DNA of 64,000 bases from Flavobacterium limicola (GTDB lineage: Bacteria > Bacteroidota > Bacteroidia > Flavobacteriales > Flavobacteriaceae). The notes under the pieces were generated by a model that saw only the letters and a program-made list of their open reading frames with translations, was not told the origin of the DNA and searched no databases. This document shows, piece after piece, positions 36,244 to 45,594 of the stretch (positions within the stretch are counted from its first letter, which is position 1; every line of letters begins with the position of its first letter). The position numbers were made by a program, and so were the translations under genes. The stretch lies in the NCBI RefSeq assembly GCF_003634755.1, contig NZ_RBXA01000001.1, positions 558,001-622,000 on the forward strand. The letters are read 5' to 3'.

Positions 36244-37194
36244 TTATGCTTTCTCTGCACTCAAATTTTTCAACATATCCACTGTCATTGATTCTAAATC
36301 AAACTCATGTTTCCATCCCCAGTCCTTTCTAGCTTCAGCATCATCAATACTTGCTGGCCAACTGTCGGCTATTTTTTGACGGAAGTCCGGCTCATAAGTG
36401 ATGGTAAATTCAGGAATGTGTTTCTTGATTTCGGCAGCAATCTCCGTTGGCGTAAAGCTCATTGCGGCTAGATTATACGAAGAATGAATTTTTATTTGGT
36501 CTGCCGGCGCTTGCATTATTTGGATGGTCGCAGCAATGGCATCGTCCATATACATCATTGGCATTTTAGTTTCCGAGGATAAAAAACATTCGTATGTTTT
36601 ATCGGAAAGTGCTTTGTGAAAAATATCCACCGCATAATCCGTAGTTCCGCCACCAGGAGGCGATGACCAGCTGATTAAACCCGGATAACGGATGCTTCTT
36701 ACATCTACACCAAAAATATTATGGTAGTATTCACACCATCTTTCGCCGGCTTGTTTGCTGATTCCGTACACCGTTGAAGGTTCCATAATCGTGTATTGTG
36801 GCGTGTTTTCTTTCGGAGTTGTTGGTCCAAAAACGGCAATACTCGAAGGCCAGAATATTTTTTTTATTTTTCCGGCTTTCGCCAAATTCAAAACGTGAAA
36901 CAACGAATTCATGTTCAAATCCCAAGCAAATGCAGGGTTTTTTTCCGCTGTTGCCGATAATAATGCTGCCATCAAATACACTTCGTCAATTTGGTGTACT
37001 TCGACCAAATGTTCAATTTGATTAAAATCCAAAGCATTCACTACTTCAAATGGACCGGAATTCACCACATCAATATTTAACTTTCGGATATCCGAAGCAA
37101 TTACATTTTCGGTTCCGTATATTTTTCGCAACTTTTGCGTAAGCTCCGTTCCTATTTGGCCGCACGCGCCAATAATCAATATTTTTGTACTCAT
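36244..37194 (-). CDS. NAD-dependent epimerase/dehydratase; L-threonine 3-dehydrogenase type
   Basis: 316 residues from ATG 37194; a longer frame to 37233 is open, but MSTKILIIGACGQIGTELTQ is the natural start. Extended-SDR features: GxxGxxG as GACGQIG, SSIAVFGP, and the active site TVYGISKQAGE (YxxxK). LISWSSPPGGGTTDYAVDIF and KMPMMYMDDAIAATIQIMQA match the SDR-type threonine dehydrogenases of Bacteroidota, which convert threonine to 2-amino-3-ketobutyrate. A -7 element (TATCTTTG) lies upstream. Monocistronic. Confidence 0.85.
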   Translation of the reverse strand: MSTKILIIGACGQIGTELTQKLRKIYGTENVIASDIRKLNIDVVNSGPFEVVNALDFNQIEHLVEVHQIDEVYLMAALLSATAEKNPAFAWDLNMNSLFHVLNLAKAGKIKKIFWPSSIAVFGPTTPKENTPQYTIMEPSTVYGISKQAGERWCEYYHNIFGVDVRSIRYPGLISWSSPPGGGTTDYAVDIFHKALSDKTYECFLSSETKMPMMYMDDAIAATIQIMQAPADQIKIHSSYNLAAMSFTPTEIAAEIKKHIPEFTITYEPDFRQKIADSWPASIDDAEARKDWGWKHEFDLESMTVDMLKNLSAEKA

Positions 37195-37213
37195 TTTTGT
37201 CTGTTTTGAAAAA

Positions 37214-37221
37214 CAAAGATA
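37214..37221 (-). promoter_or_regulatory. -7 element for the threonine dehydrogenase gene
   Basis: CAAAGATA on the plus strand is TATCTTTG on the coding strand, 20 bases upstream of the start. Confidence 0.4.
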
Positions 37222-37391
37222 ACGTTTTCGCAAATAACATAACTTTGATGAAAATGATTATAAAAATCTTAAAATATCTTTAATAAACATATTAAGTTTC
37301 TTAATTTATGATGTTTTTAAACATAAAAATTAGTGAAGCAATATTAGATTGTTATTCCAATACTGGAATTCATTATTGTAAATTTACTTTG

Positions 37392-37399
37392 TAACTTTG
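37392..37399 (+). promoter_or_regulatory. -7 element (TAACTTTG) for the lipoprotein-mfd operon
   Basis: Exact TAnnTTTG match, 7 bases before the ATG, so the transcript would be nearly leaderless; TTG triplets upstream are not well spaced. Confidence 0.35.
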
Positions 37400-37406
37400 T
37401 ACTTTA

Positions 37407-38024
37407 ATGAAATTAAAAATGAAATACAATTTAGCCGTGTTCTTTTCGCTGATTTTCCTTTTGTTATCCTGTAAAAATGACAATGAAAAACGCATTGTGG
37501 AAAACAAAAAAGAGATTCAAAAAAGAGAAGTCATTTTCGCAAACATACAGAAAGGTTGGGTTTTGTACGATGAGCCAGTAACCGAAGCGGGTGAAAAAAG
37601 CATTGCGTCTTGGAACGAATGGCGTATGTTTTTGGCTGAATTAGCACAAAAGCCTAAAAAAAGTATTGGAGCTTTTCAGCAAAAATCAAAAGCGCTTTCG
37701 AAAAAAGCAATGGCTTTAAACGATAATATTCCTTACGAATACAACAAACCTCAAATAAAAAGCAGGATTTCCACGTTGATTACTAAAGTTAGATTGCTGG
37801 ATTTATTCATTCATTTGGATAATATTCCTGATAAAAAAGTGACGTTGTTAGTTTCAGAAATCAACTTGGAATTAGTCTCGCTACAAAGACAAATGGATAA
37901 AATTGTGGAGAAAAGTAAAATTCCCATTGAAGAGGGAGAATCTGATTTATTGAAAATGATGGACACCACAAGAGCCATTCCTAACACACCAGTCATCGAT
38001 CCAAATATACCACGCGTTGAGTAA
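37407..38024 (+). CDS. Lipoprotein of unknown function overlapping mfd
   Basis: 205 residues. The N-terminal hydrophobic segment ends in LLLSC (lipobox, Cys22 when counted from MKLKMK), so it is a lipoprotein. The mature part is helical and lysine-rich, with pairs such as KSIGAFQQKSKALSKKAMAL and KVTLLVSEINLELVSLQRQM, suggesting a coiled coil. I do not recognise a family. It ends inside mfd: the mfd TTG start lies 8 bases before the end of its stop codon, so the two are translationally coupled, although there is no evident functional link between an envelope lipoprotein and DNA repair. Confidence 0.75.
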   Translation: MKLKMKYNLAVFFSLIFLLLSCKNDNEKRIVENKKEIQKREVIFANIQKGWVLYDEPVTEAGEKSIASWNEWRMFLAELAQKPKKSIGAFQQKSKALSKKAMALNDNIPYEYNKPQIKSRISTLITKVRLLDLFIHLDNIPDKKVTLLVSEINLELVSLQRQMDKIVEKSKIPIEEGESDLLKMMDTTRAIPNTPVIDPNIPRVE

Positions 38025-41000
38025 AAAAATCTTATACAACACCTACGATAATTCGCCAAAAACCCAGCAAATAGTTGCGCGGTTATCAGAAAATAATCAA
38101 GTAAAAATGCAGCTTTCGGGACTTTTGGGTTCTGCAGTTTCGTTTGTAATTCGTTCTGTATTTAAACAATCGGAGCTTCCTTTTTTAGTTATTTTAAACA
38201 ATAAAGAAGAAGCGGCGTATTACTTGAACGATTTGGAACAGATGATTGGGGAGCAAGATGTGCTATTTTATCCCGGTTCATTTCGTCGCCCGTACGAAAT
38301 AGAAGATACGGATAACGCGAATGTTTTGCTTCGCGCCGAGGTGTTAAACCGAATCAATTCCCGCAAGAAACCCGCCGTTATTGTCACGTATCCAGAAGCG
38401 CTTTTCGAGAAAGTGGTGACTCGAAAAGAATTGGATAAAAACACGTTGAAAGTTGCTGTTGGGGATAAGATTTCCATCGACTTTATCAATGAAGTTTTGT
38501 TCGAATACGAATTTAAAAGAGTTGATTTCATTACAGAACCCGGAGAGTTTTCGGTTCGTGGAGGAATTGTCGATGTATTTTCATTTTCGAATGATAATCC
38601 GTACCGAATTGAGTTTTTTGGAGATGAAGTTGAGAGTATCCGTACGTTTGATGTAGCGACGCAATTGTCTATTGAAACGCAAAAAAAGATTACAATAATC
38701 CCAAATGTGGAAAACAAAGTTTTTCAGGAAAACCGAGAAAGTTTCTTGGATTATATCTCGGAGAAAACAGTAATTTTCATTCAGAATACTGAAGATTTTT
38801 TATTGCAATTGGATAAACAATTTGGCAAAGCCGAAGAAGCTTTCGCAAAATTGTCGCAGGAAATAAAGCGGTCTTCGCCAGAACAATTGTTTTTGAATCA
38901 AGCGGAATTTATAAAAAGAGCGTTGGATTTTTCGATTGTGGAATTGAGTTCAAAACCTATTTTTAGAACCACAAAAAAATTCGAATTTCACATTCAGCCA
39001 CAACCGTCTTTCAACAAACAATTTGATTTGTTGCTGAATAATCTGAATGAAAATCATTTTAACGGCTACAAAAATTATTTGTTTTGTTCGAATGAAGCTC
39101 AGGCGAAACGATTTCATGATATTTTTGAAACCTTGGATGAAGCGAATTCTGAGAATATCCGCAAGCAATACAACACCATTGTTTTGCCTTTGTACCAAGG
39201 ATTTATTGACGAGGAAAACCAAATAACCTGTTACACTGACCATCAGATTTTTGAACGCTATCATAAATTCAGCATCAAAAATGGCTATTCGAAAAAACAA
39301 AATATCACTTTAAAAGAACTCACAACACTTTCGGTTGGGGATTATGTGACGCACATTGATCACGGAATTGGACGTTTTGGAGGGTTACAAAAAATACAAG
39401 TCGAAGGCAAAACGCAAGAAGCCATCAAGCTCGGTTATGCCGATAATGATATTGTGTATGTGAGTATTCATTCGCTGCACAAAATTTCAAAATACAACGG
39501 AAAAGACGGTACGCCGCCCAAAATTTACAAATTGGGTTCGAATGCCTGGAAGATTTTAAAACAAAAAACTAAGGCACGCGTCAAACATATTGCATTCAAT
39601 TTGATTCAATTGTATGCCAAAAGAAGACTCGAAAAAGGTTTTCAGTTTGCGCCCGACAGTTATTTGCAAAACGAACTGGAAAGCTCGTTTATTTATGAAG
39701 ATACACCGGACCAAACCAAATCGACAGCAGAAGTTAAAGCCGATATGGAGAGCGACCGACCAATGGATCGCTTGGTTTGTGGAGATGTAGGTTTCGGTAA
39801 AACTGAAGTGGCTATTCGTGCGGCTTTCAAAGCTGTGGATAATAGTAAACAAGTGGCAATTTTGGTTCCTACGACGATTTTGGCCTACCAGCATTACAGA
39901 ACTTTTACAGAACGATTGAAAGATATGCCGGTTTCTATTGGGTATTTGAACCGTTTTAGAACCGCCAAACAAAAAGCAGAAACGCTAAAACAATTAGCCG
40001 AAGGAAAGCTTGATATTGTGATTGGAACACACCAATTAGTCAACAAAAATGTCGTTTTTAAAGATTTGGGCTTGTTGATTGTAGATGAGGAACAAAAATT
40101 TGGAGTGAATGTAAAAGATAAACTCAAAACCATTGCGGCTAATGTGGATACGCTGACTTTGACCGCAACGCCAATACCTCGAACGTTGCAGTTTTCATTG
40201 ATGGCCGCGCGTGATTTATCCGTAATTACAACGCCTCCGCCCAATCGTTATCCTATTGAAACGAATGTTGTTGGTTTTAGTGAAGAGGTGATTCGGGATG
40301 CGATTTCGTATGAAATTCAACGTAACGGTCAGGTTTTTTTCATTAATAATCGAATAGAAAATATCAAGGAAGTTGCCGGAATGATTCAGCGTTTGGTGCC
40401 CAATGCCAGAGTTGGAATTGGTCATGGGCAAATGGACGGAAAAAAACTTGAGGAATTGATGTTGGCTTTCATGAACGGCGAATTTGACGTTTTGGTAGCA
40501 ACCACAATTATCGAAAGCGGATTAGACGTTCCCAATGCCAATACGATTTTTATCAATAACGCCAATAATTTCGGATTGTCTGATTTGCATCAAATGCGCG
40601 GTAGAGTAGGGCGTAGCAACAAGAAAGCGTTTTGTTATTTTATTTGTCCACCATATTCTGCGATGACCGATGATGCCAGAAAACGAATTCAGGCATTGGA
40701 ACAGTTCAGCGAATTGGGAAGCGGATTTAATATTGCGATGAAGGATTTAGAGATTCGTGGTGCCGGAGATTTATTGGGTGGCGAGCAAAGTGGTTTCATC
40801 AACGAAATCGGTTTTGATACGTACCAAAAAATCATGAACGAAGCCATTGACGAATTGAAAGAAAACGAATTCAAGGATTTGTATCCAGAGGAAAATAATT
40901 TAGAAACCAAAGAATACGTCAAAGACTTACAAATCGATACTGATTTTGAGTTATTGTTTTCTGATGAATACATCAATAATGTTTCGGAGCGATTGAGTTT

Positions 41001-41385
41001 GTACAATGAATTAGGCGCAGTCAAAAACGAAGAAGAACTGATTGTTTTCCAAAATAAATTGATTGACCGTTTTGGTCCAATGCCGCCACGAGCCAAAGCA
41101 TTAATGAACAGTATTCGTATCAAATGGATTGCGACTCGCATTGGAATCGAGAAATTAGTGATGAAACAAGGCAAGATGATTGGGTATTTTATTTCAGATC
41201 AACAATCAGATTATTATCAATCGAATCGTTTTCATAAGGTGTTACAATTTGTCCAAAAACATCCTAATTTATGCAAAATGAAAGAAAAGCAAACGCCGGC
41301 TGGATTACGATTGCTATTGACTTTTGATAATGTGAAAAATACCAGAACAGCATTGGAATTGATGGAAATGTTGGGTGGGGAATAA
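38017..41385 (+). CDS. mfd: Transcription-repair coupling factor Mfd
   Basis: 1122 residues. Mfd displaces RNA polymerase stalled at DNA lesions and recruits UvrA. N-terminal UvrB-like region (FYPGSFRRPYE, GGIVDVFSF), the RNAP-interaction domain (about 435-500, HIDHGIGRFGGLQKI), the RecG-like motor with Walker A GDVGFGKTEVA (589-599), DEEQ box (690-693), TATPIPRTLQFSL and the TRG motif region MRGRVGRSNKKAFCY, and the C-terminal D7 domain. Shorter at the N-terminus than E. coli Mfd (1148), like other Bacteroidota. The start is TTG overlapping the previous gene; the alternative ATGs lie well inside the domain. Confidence 0.97.
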   Translation: MSKKILYNTYDNSPKTQQIVARLSENNQVKMQLSGLLGSAVSFVIRSVFKQSELPFLVILNNKEEAAYYLNDLEQMIGEQDVLFYPGSFRRPYEIEDTDNANVLLRAEVLNRINSRKKPAVIVTYPEALFEKVVTRKELDKNTLKVAVGDKISIDFINEVLFEYEFKRVDFITEPGEFSVRGGIVDVFSFSNDNPYRIEFFGDEVESIRTFDVATQLSIETQKKITIIPNVENKVFQENRESFLDYISEKTVIFIQNTEDFLLQLDKQFGKAEEAFAKLSQEIKRSSPEQLFLNQAEFIKRALDFSIVELSSKPIFRTTKKFEFHIQPQPSFNKQFDLLLNNLNENHFNGYKNYLFCSNEAQAKRFHDIFETLDEANSENIRKQYNTIVLPLYQGFIDEENQITCYTDHQIFERYHKFSIKNGYSKKQNITLKELTTLSVGDYVTHIDHGIGRFGGLQKIQVEGKTQEAIKLGYADNDIVYVSIHSLHKISKYNGKDGTPPKIYKLGSNAWKILKQKTKARVKHIAFNLIQLYAKRRLEKGFQFAPDSYLQNELESSFIYEDTPDQTKSTAEVKADMESDRPMDRLVCGDVGFGKTEVAIRAAFKAVDNSKQVAILVPTTILAYQHYRTFTERLKDMPVSIGYLNRFRTAKQKAETLKQLAEGKLDIVIGTHQLVNKNVVFKDLGLLIVDEEQKFGVNVKDKLKTIAANVDTLTLTATPIPRTLQFSLMAARDLSVITTPPPNRYPIETNVVGFSEEVIRDAISYEIQRNGQVFFINNRIENIKEVAGMIQRLVPNARVGIGHGQMDGKKLEELMLAFMNGEFDVLVATTIIESGLDVPNANTIFINNANNFGLSDLHQMRGRVGRSNKKAFCYFICPPYSAMTDDARKRIQALEQFSELGSGFNIAMKDLEIRGAGDLLGGEQSGFINEIGFDTYQKIMNEAIDELKENEFKDLYPEENNLETKEYVKDLQIDTDFELLFSDEYINNVSERLSLYNELGAVKNEEELIVFQNKLIDRFGPMPPRAKALMNSIRIKWIATRIGIEKLVMKQGKMIGYFISDQQSDYYQSNRFHKVLQFVQKHPNLCKMKEKQTPAGLRLLLTFDNVKNTRTALELMEMLGGE

Positions 41386-41504
41386 GAAATTTTTAAATGG
41401 GATTCTTTTTGCATTTAATTCAATTTTTTTTATCAAAAACGAAATATTTTTAAGATTAATTTTTTTAATATTTGAAAATGAATCACTTAGTTAAATTTTA
41501 GGAT

Positions 41505-41539
41505 TTGTTTTTTTAACACAATCAAAAGAGATAACTTTG
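41505..41539 (+). promoter_or_regulatory. Promoter of the toxin-antitoxin pair
   Basis: TTG (41505-41507) is followed 24 bases later by TAACTTTG (41532-41539), close to the Flavobacterium -33/-7 arrangement; the ATG is 20 bases further. Confidence 0.45.
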
Positions 41540-41559
41540 TTAAACTAAAATTTTAAGTT

Positions 41560-41784
41560 ATGAATTTAGCCACCAGAAAATATAATTTTATTCAAGAGTT
41601 GACTACAATAGACGAAAGTTTATTGGAAAAACTTGAAATTATTTTAAAAACCAGCAAAAAAGATTGGTTTGCTGATTTGAATTCAGATGAAAAACTTGAA
41701 ATTGAAAACGGTTTAAAGCAAGCAGAAAATGACGAATTTATTAGTCACGAAACTGTAATGAATAGATTTTCTAAATGGCGTTAA
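41560..41784 (+). CDS. Addiction-module antitoxin (unstable antitoxin family)
   Basis: 74 residues. The acidic, helical protein has the organisation of the addiction-module component family: N-terminal ATRKYNFIQELTTIDESLLE, central DWFADLNSDEKLEIENGLKQ and a C-terminal MNRFSKWR that binds the toxin. It lies directly upstream of, and overlaps by 10 bp, a RelE/ParE-like toxin, the normal order for these modules, and should be degraded when the module is lost. It sits between mfd and the ACT-domain gene, an accessory insertion in an otherwise housekeeping stretch. Confidence 0.88.
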   Translation: MNLATRKYNFIQELTTIDESLLEKLEIILKTSKKDWFADLNSDEKLEIENGLKQAENDEFISHETVMNRFSKWR

Positions 41785-42068
41785 AGATCAAATGGACGCC
41801 ACAAGCCGATAACGGTTTAGCAATTGTTATTGAATATTTAGAAGCAGAATGGACTTTTAGAGAAATTTTGCAATTGGAAGAAAATATCAACCAAGTTACC
41901 AATCAGATTAGTCTTTTCCCTAACTTATATCCAAAATCTGAAACCTATAAAAATCTTCACAAAGCAATAATAGATAAAAATAACTACTTGGTTTACCGAG
42001 TAAATTATAAAAAATCAAGTATTGAAATAATTAATTTTAGAGGAACTAAACAAAAACCGAAATATTAG
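41775..42068 (+). CDS. RelE/ParE-family toxin
   Basis: 97 residues. KIKWTPQADNGLAIVIEYLE is the N-terminal RelE/ParE strand-helix; SLFPNLYPKSETYKNLHKAI and YLVYRVNYKKSSIEIINFRG are the typical central strands with the conserved Tyr-Arg. The final KQKPKY end is typical. ParE members poison gyrase and RelE members cut mRNA; motif reading does not separate the two. It overlaps the antitoxin gene and is probably read with it. Confidence 0.88.
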   Translation: MALKIKWTPQADNGLAIVIEYLEAEWTFREILQLEENINQVTNQISLFPNLYPKSETYKNLHKAIIDKNNYLVYRVNYKKSSIEIINFRGTKQKPKY

Positions 42069-42077
42069 AAAACTAAT

Positions 42078-42734
42078 CTAATTCTTCAAATCTTTAATCA
42101 CTTTAAAAGCCACATCTACTTGTTCTTCGCTCACTAAGATAGTAAATTCATTAGAAGTCGAAATTACTTCGTTTATGATAATTCCTTCCCAGGCCAAACG
42201 CTGAAAAATGAAATAGTAAATCCCAGGAACGACAATATTTTCTTTAGGTAATTTTACTGTAATTGAAGCCAGATTATCCAATTTTTGGATTAGTTTTTCA
42301 GTAGCAAAATGCTTGTCTACTAAGTGATTAATACTGTTACTAACCACAATATTCGTTTCATTCACTCCTCTGGATGAAGTGTAAAAAATATCCGGTAGTG
42401 TATTGATATCCGTAATTAAATCGGCTTGTTTATTTAAAATGGTGTCGGACGCAGCAAAAGTATAATCGGTCAAAGCCGAACGAACGGTGATTTCTCCGAT
42501 ATTTTTGATGACTTTGTTAATCTTATGGTTCAACCTGAAATCCAGTTCTTCTGTTAGTCTTTTTAAAGCCATAACAACTGCACCTTGTTTTACTTCCTTG
42601 CCAAATTCACTTTCTAATTCAGTCATTATGTTTCGTGATAATGAGGTCAGATTAATGATACCTAATGATAATGCATTTAGTAAAAAAGGCTTTGTTTTGA
42701 TGTAGTTTTCTACAATGGAAGAAACAGTTTTCAT
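42078..42734 (-). CDS. ACT-domain protein with N-terminal helical domain (aspartate-kinase-like C-terminus)
   Basis: 218 residues. The C-terminal part (about 150-218) is an ACT-like regulatory fold: LASITVKLPKENIVVPGIYY, then FIFQRLAWEGIIINEVIS and FTILVSEEQVDVAFKVIKDL. The N-terminal half (about 1-75; VENYIKTKPFLLNALSLGII, LSRNIMTELESEF, VVMALKRL) looks like a helix-turn-helix. The kinase domain of aspartokinase is absent. It may be an amino-acid-responsive regulator. Convergent with the toxin gene, 9 bp away. Confidence 0.65.
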   Translation of the reverse strand: MKTVSSIVENYIKTKPFLLNALSLGIINLTSLSRNIMTELESEFGKEVKQGAVVMALKRLTEELDFRLNHKINKVIKNIGEITVRSALTDYTFAASDTILNKQADLITDINTLPDIFYTSSRGVNETNIVVSNSINHLVDKHFATEKLIQKLDNLASITVKLPKENIVVPGIYYFIFQRLAWEGIIINEVISTSNEFTILVSEEQVDVAFKVIKDLKN

Positions 42735-42844
42735 GATGTAATTTTTTTTAGTTGGTTGTTATTATACGCGTAGTTAGTGTGTAAATATGACGCAAATATA
42801 AATAAAAAACAATTTGTTACAAATATAACATCAAGAAAAAACGT

Positions 42845-43204
42845 TTAAAAGTGATAAAAAGCATCGATAAGGTGCTCAATTACAAAAGATTTCCCTTCTT
42901 TATGGATGGCTATTATGTCAAAACGAACTTCAATATCTAAATCTCTTTCGTTGACAAAAGCGTCCACGGCCTTTACAAGAAGCTGGATTTTTTTGGGTTT
43001 TACAAAATCCTGAGGCAAGCCGAATTCTAATGAAGAACGTGTTTTGACTTCAATAACTGCAAGTATATTTTCTTTTTGGGCGAGAATGTCTATTTCGGCT
43101 TTTTGGAAGGTCCAGTTGGTTTCTAAAATAGTGTAACCGTCTTTTTGTAGAAATTCGACCGCCATTTCTTCTCCAAGTTTCCCGAGTTCGTTGTGTTCCG
43201 CCAT
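42845..43204 (-). CDS. YraN family protein (UPF0102)
   Basis: 119-residue nuclease-fold protein of the YraN family: start ELGKLGEEMAVEFLQKDGYT, then ILAVIEVKTRSSLEFGLPQD with the D/ExK-like core (EIDILAQ...VIEVKTR). A restriction-endonuclease-like fold is known for the family, and the precise role is unclear. It is monocistronic. Upstream, near 43210-43265, are AT-rich repeat-like words. Confidence 0.92.
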   Translation of the reverse strand: MAEHNELGKLGEEMAVEFLQKDGYTILETNWTFQKAEIDILAQKENILAVIEVKTRSSLEFGLPQDFVKPKKIQLLVKAVDAFVNERDLDIEVRFDIIAIHKEGKSFVIEHLIDAFYHF

Positions 43205-43279
43205 TCAAAAATTTTGTTTTAAGTTTTCAAACTTCTGCATTCAAAAATTGATAATCAACAGTCTGAAATCAAATTGTCT

Positions 43280-44281
43280 TTATTCAAAAACCAGCGTACT
43301 GCATTTTATATTGACATCGATAGTCACATTATTCCCTAAAATCAATGCTCTATTGTCTTGAATATGTCCGGCAGGGAAATTGTAGAGGACAGGAATATTG
43401 TATTTTTTGGTAACATCTTCAATAATTTCTATGGCATTTTTCCCCCACGGAATGTCATTATCTTTCATTTTTGTCATGGAACCCACAACAATTCCTTTGA
43501 TACTTTCCAAACAGCCATTTCGTTTCAAGTTCATCATCATGCGGTCAATATGATACAAATATTCGTCTAAATCTTCTATAAACAATATTTTATCAGTACA
43601 ATCAATCGCGGATGGGGAACCGAACAAACTGTATAGAATCGATAAATTTCCGCCCACTAATTCTCCGGTAGCTTTTCCGGGTCTGTTCATCAGGAATGGA
43701 TCTATTTCATAAGACAATTTTTCACCAAATAACGCAATTCGCAGTGTTTCTATCGCTTGAGGAGTTGCTTTAGGAGCGGTTATCGGCATGATTCCGTGAA
43801 TGGATTTGTAACCCATTGTATTCAAATGATTGTGTAAAACAGTCACATCACTGAAACCAACAATCCATTTTGGATTTTTTTTGAAGGCAGTAAAATCCAG
43901 TAAATCAATCATTCGTACGGTTCCGTATCCACCTTTTACACACCAGATGGCTTTGATGTTTGGATTATCTAGTTGTTTCTGAAAATCGGCGGCGCGTTCT
44001 TCATCGGTTCCGGCTAATTGGTCGTTGTCTAAACCTATTGTGTTTCCAATGACTACTTCTAAACCCCAACTTTTCAATAAAGCAATAGCGGGTTTCAGGT
44101 TGTCATCAGTATTTTTTCTGGCTGTTGCCAAAATTGCTACGGTATCTCCTTTTTGTAAACTAGGCGGTGTAATCATGTTGTATTGGGCTTGACAGTTGAA
44201 AGATTGTAAAACAAAAATAAGCAATAGAAATTGATATAATATAGGACTTCGTGGTGTAAAAATTAATCGGTATTTGTTCAT
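43280..44281 (-). CDS. LD-carboxypeptidase (S66)
   Basis: 333 residues with a signal peptide ending CQAQ, so it acts on peptidoglycan in the periplasm, unlike the cytoplasmic E. coli LdcA. S66 features: WCVKGGYGTVRMIDLLD (110s), the nucleophile Ser144 in VGFSDVTVL, GELVGGNLSILYSL, the Glu in FIEDLDEYLYHIDR and His in FPAGHIQDNRALILG. It should remove the terminal D-alanine from tetrapeptides during wall recycling. No partner gene is adjacent. Confidence 0.9.
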   Translation of the reverse strand: MNKYRLIFTPRSPILYQFLLLIFVLQSFNCQAQYNMITPPSLQKGDTVAILATARKNTDDNLKPAIALLKSWGLEVVIGNTIGLDNDQLAGTDEERAADFQKQLDNPNIKAIWCVKGGYGTVRMIDLLDFTAFKKNPKWIVGFSDVTVLHNHLNTMGYKSIHGIMPITAPKATPQAIETLRIALFGEKLSYEIDPFLMNRPGKATGELVGGNLSILYSLFGSPSAIDCTDKILFIEDLDEYLYHIDRMMMNLKRNGCLESIKGIVVGSMTKMKDNDIPWGKNAIEIIEDVTKKYNIPVLYNFPAGHIQDNRALILGNNVTIDVNIKCSTLVFE

Positions 44282-44444
44282 GCTTGAATGCTTTTCTGAA
44301 AAAATTCTGGTGGTAAAGTTTTAAATGATAAAAACAAAGATAGACAATTAGAAAATAATTCTAAGTTCAGGTTCAAATGACTATTTTTACAATAGCCAGA
44401 TTCAAAAAAGGAATCTAATCAATAATTGGAAATAAATAAGACCT

Positions 44445-45554
44445 ATGAGAATTACGCACTGGATCCCTATTCTTTTTTTATTTTTTCCAATAATAAAATC
44501 TACTGCACAACAGAAAAAATACGTCATTCATACTGTAGCGTTTTATAATTTCGAAAACCTTTTTGACACCATAAATGATCCTGATACTTTTGATGAAGAG
44601 TGGACGCCAATGGGTTTGCAGCGATGGACCTACGATAAATATGAAAAGAAATTAGGGAATTTAGCCCGCGTTTTATCTGAAATAGGTTCTGCGGAAAATA
44701 CGGATTCACCTACATTTATTGGTGGATGCGAAATAGAAAACCGAGGCGTTTTGGAAGATTTGGTCAAACAACCCAAACTAATCGAGAAAGATTTCGGAAT
44801 TATCCATTTTGATTCGCCGGACAAAAGAGGAATCGATGTGGCGCTGTTGTATCAAAAAAAGAAATTTCAGCCCACGAGTTATAGCAATATTCCGTTGTAC
44901 ATTTATAAAGAAAGCGGAAATACGAATGAAAATTCTAAACCCAGTTCTGAAGAAAAAACAGATGATGAATTGCAAATAAGCACCAAAAATTATCGGGTTT
45001 ATACACGAGATCAACTTTTGGTAACGGGATTTCTCGATGGTGAGGAAATCAATATCATCGTCAATCACTGGCCGTCACGTTCAGGTGGTGAAAAAAAATC
45101 AAGTCCGTTTCGTGAAGCCGCCGGCGCATTAAACCGAAAAATAATAGACTCTTTACAAAGTATAAATCCAAACGCAAAAGTGATTACTTTGGGTGATTTG
45201 AATGATGGACCGTATAATAAAAGCGTCAGAATTGGGCTTGGCGCCAAAGCAAAAAAGGCAGATGTGCTTCCGTTTGGAATTTACAATCCATTCGAAGAAA
45301 TGGCCAAAAAGGGATTTGGAACCATCGCATTTCGGGATGCATGGGATATTTTTGACCAAATAATGGTTTCGGAAACCTTACTACAAACGGATTATTCGAG
45401 CTTTCGATATTGGAAAGCAGGAATTTACAACAAGTCATTTTTGATACAAAATAGCGGACAATACAAAGGCTATCCGTTGCGGCATTCCACCACCGAAATA
45501 GGATTTAGCGACCATTTTCCTGTCTATATTTATTTGATTAAGGAAAAAAAATAA
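44445..45554 (+). CDS. Endonuclease/exonuclease/phosphatase family protein, exported
   Basis: 369 residues with a signal peptide ending STAQ. EEP-fold motifs: VAFYNFENLFDT (first strand with Asn), IGGCEIENRGVLEDLV (metal Glu), NIIVNHWPSRSGGEKKS (His for phosphate), TLGDLNDGPYNKSV (Asp-x-Asn) and the terminal GFSDHFPVYIYL (Asp-His). All catalytic positions are present. It could be an extracellular nuclease or a phosphodiesterase. Many Flavobacterium copies occur near DUF5689 lipoproteins; here the DUF5689 pair is 38 kb away. Confidence 0.88.
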   Translation: MRITHWIPILFLFFPIIKSTAQQKKYVIHTVAFYNFENLFDTINDPDTFDEEWTPMGLQRWTYDKYEKKLGNLARVLSEIGSAENTDSPTFIGGCEIENRGVLEDLVKQPKLIEKDFGIIHFDSPDKRGIDVALLYQKKKFQPTSYSNIPLYIYKESGNTNENSKPSSEEKTDDELQISTKNYRVYTRDQLLVTGFLDGEEINIIVNHWPSRSGGEKKSSPFREAAGALNRKIIDSLQSINPNAKVITLGDLNDGPYNKSVRIGLGAKAKKADVLPFGIYNPFEEMAKKGFGTIAFRDAWDIFDQIMVSETLLQTDYSSFRYWKAGIYNKSFLIQNSGQYKGYPLRHSTTEIGFSDHFPVYIYLIKEKK

Positions 45555-45594
45555 CGTTTTAATATTTCATAACTTTACAATTAAAATAAAAATC

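Noticed and set aside
38268..41174. Several minus-strand frames of 60-160 codons inside mfd
   Set aside because: Antisense shadows of a conserved gene.
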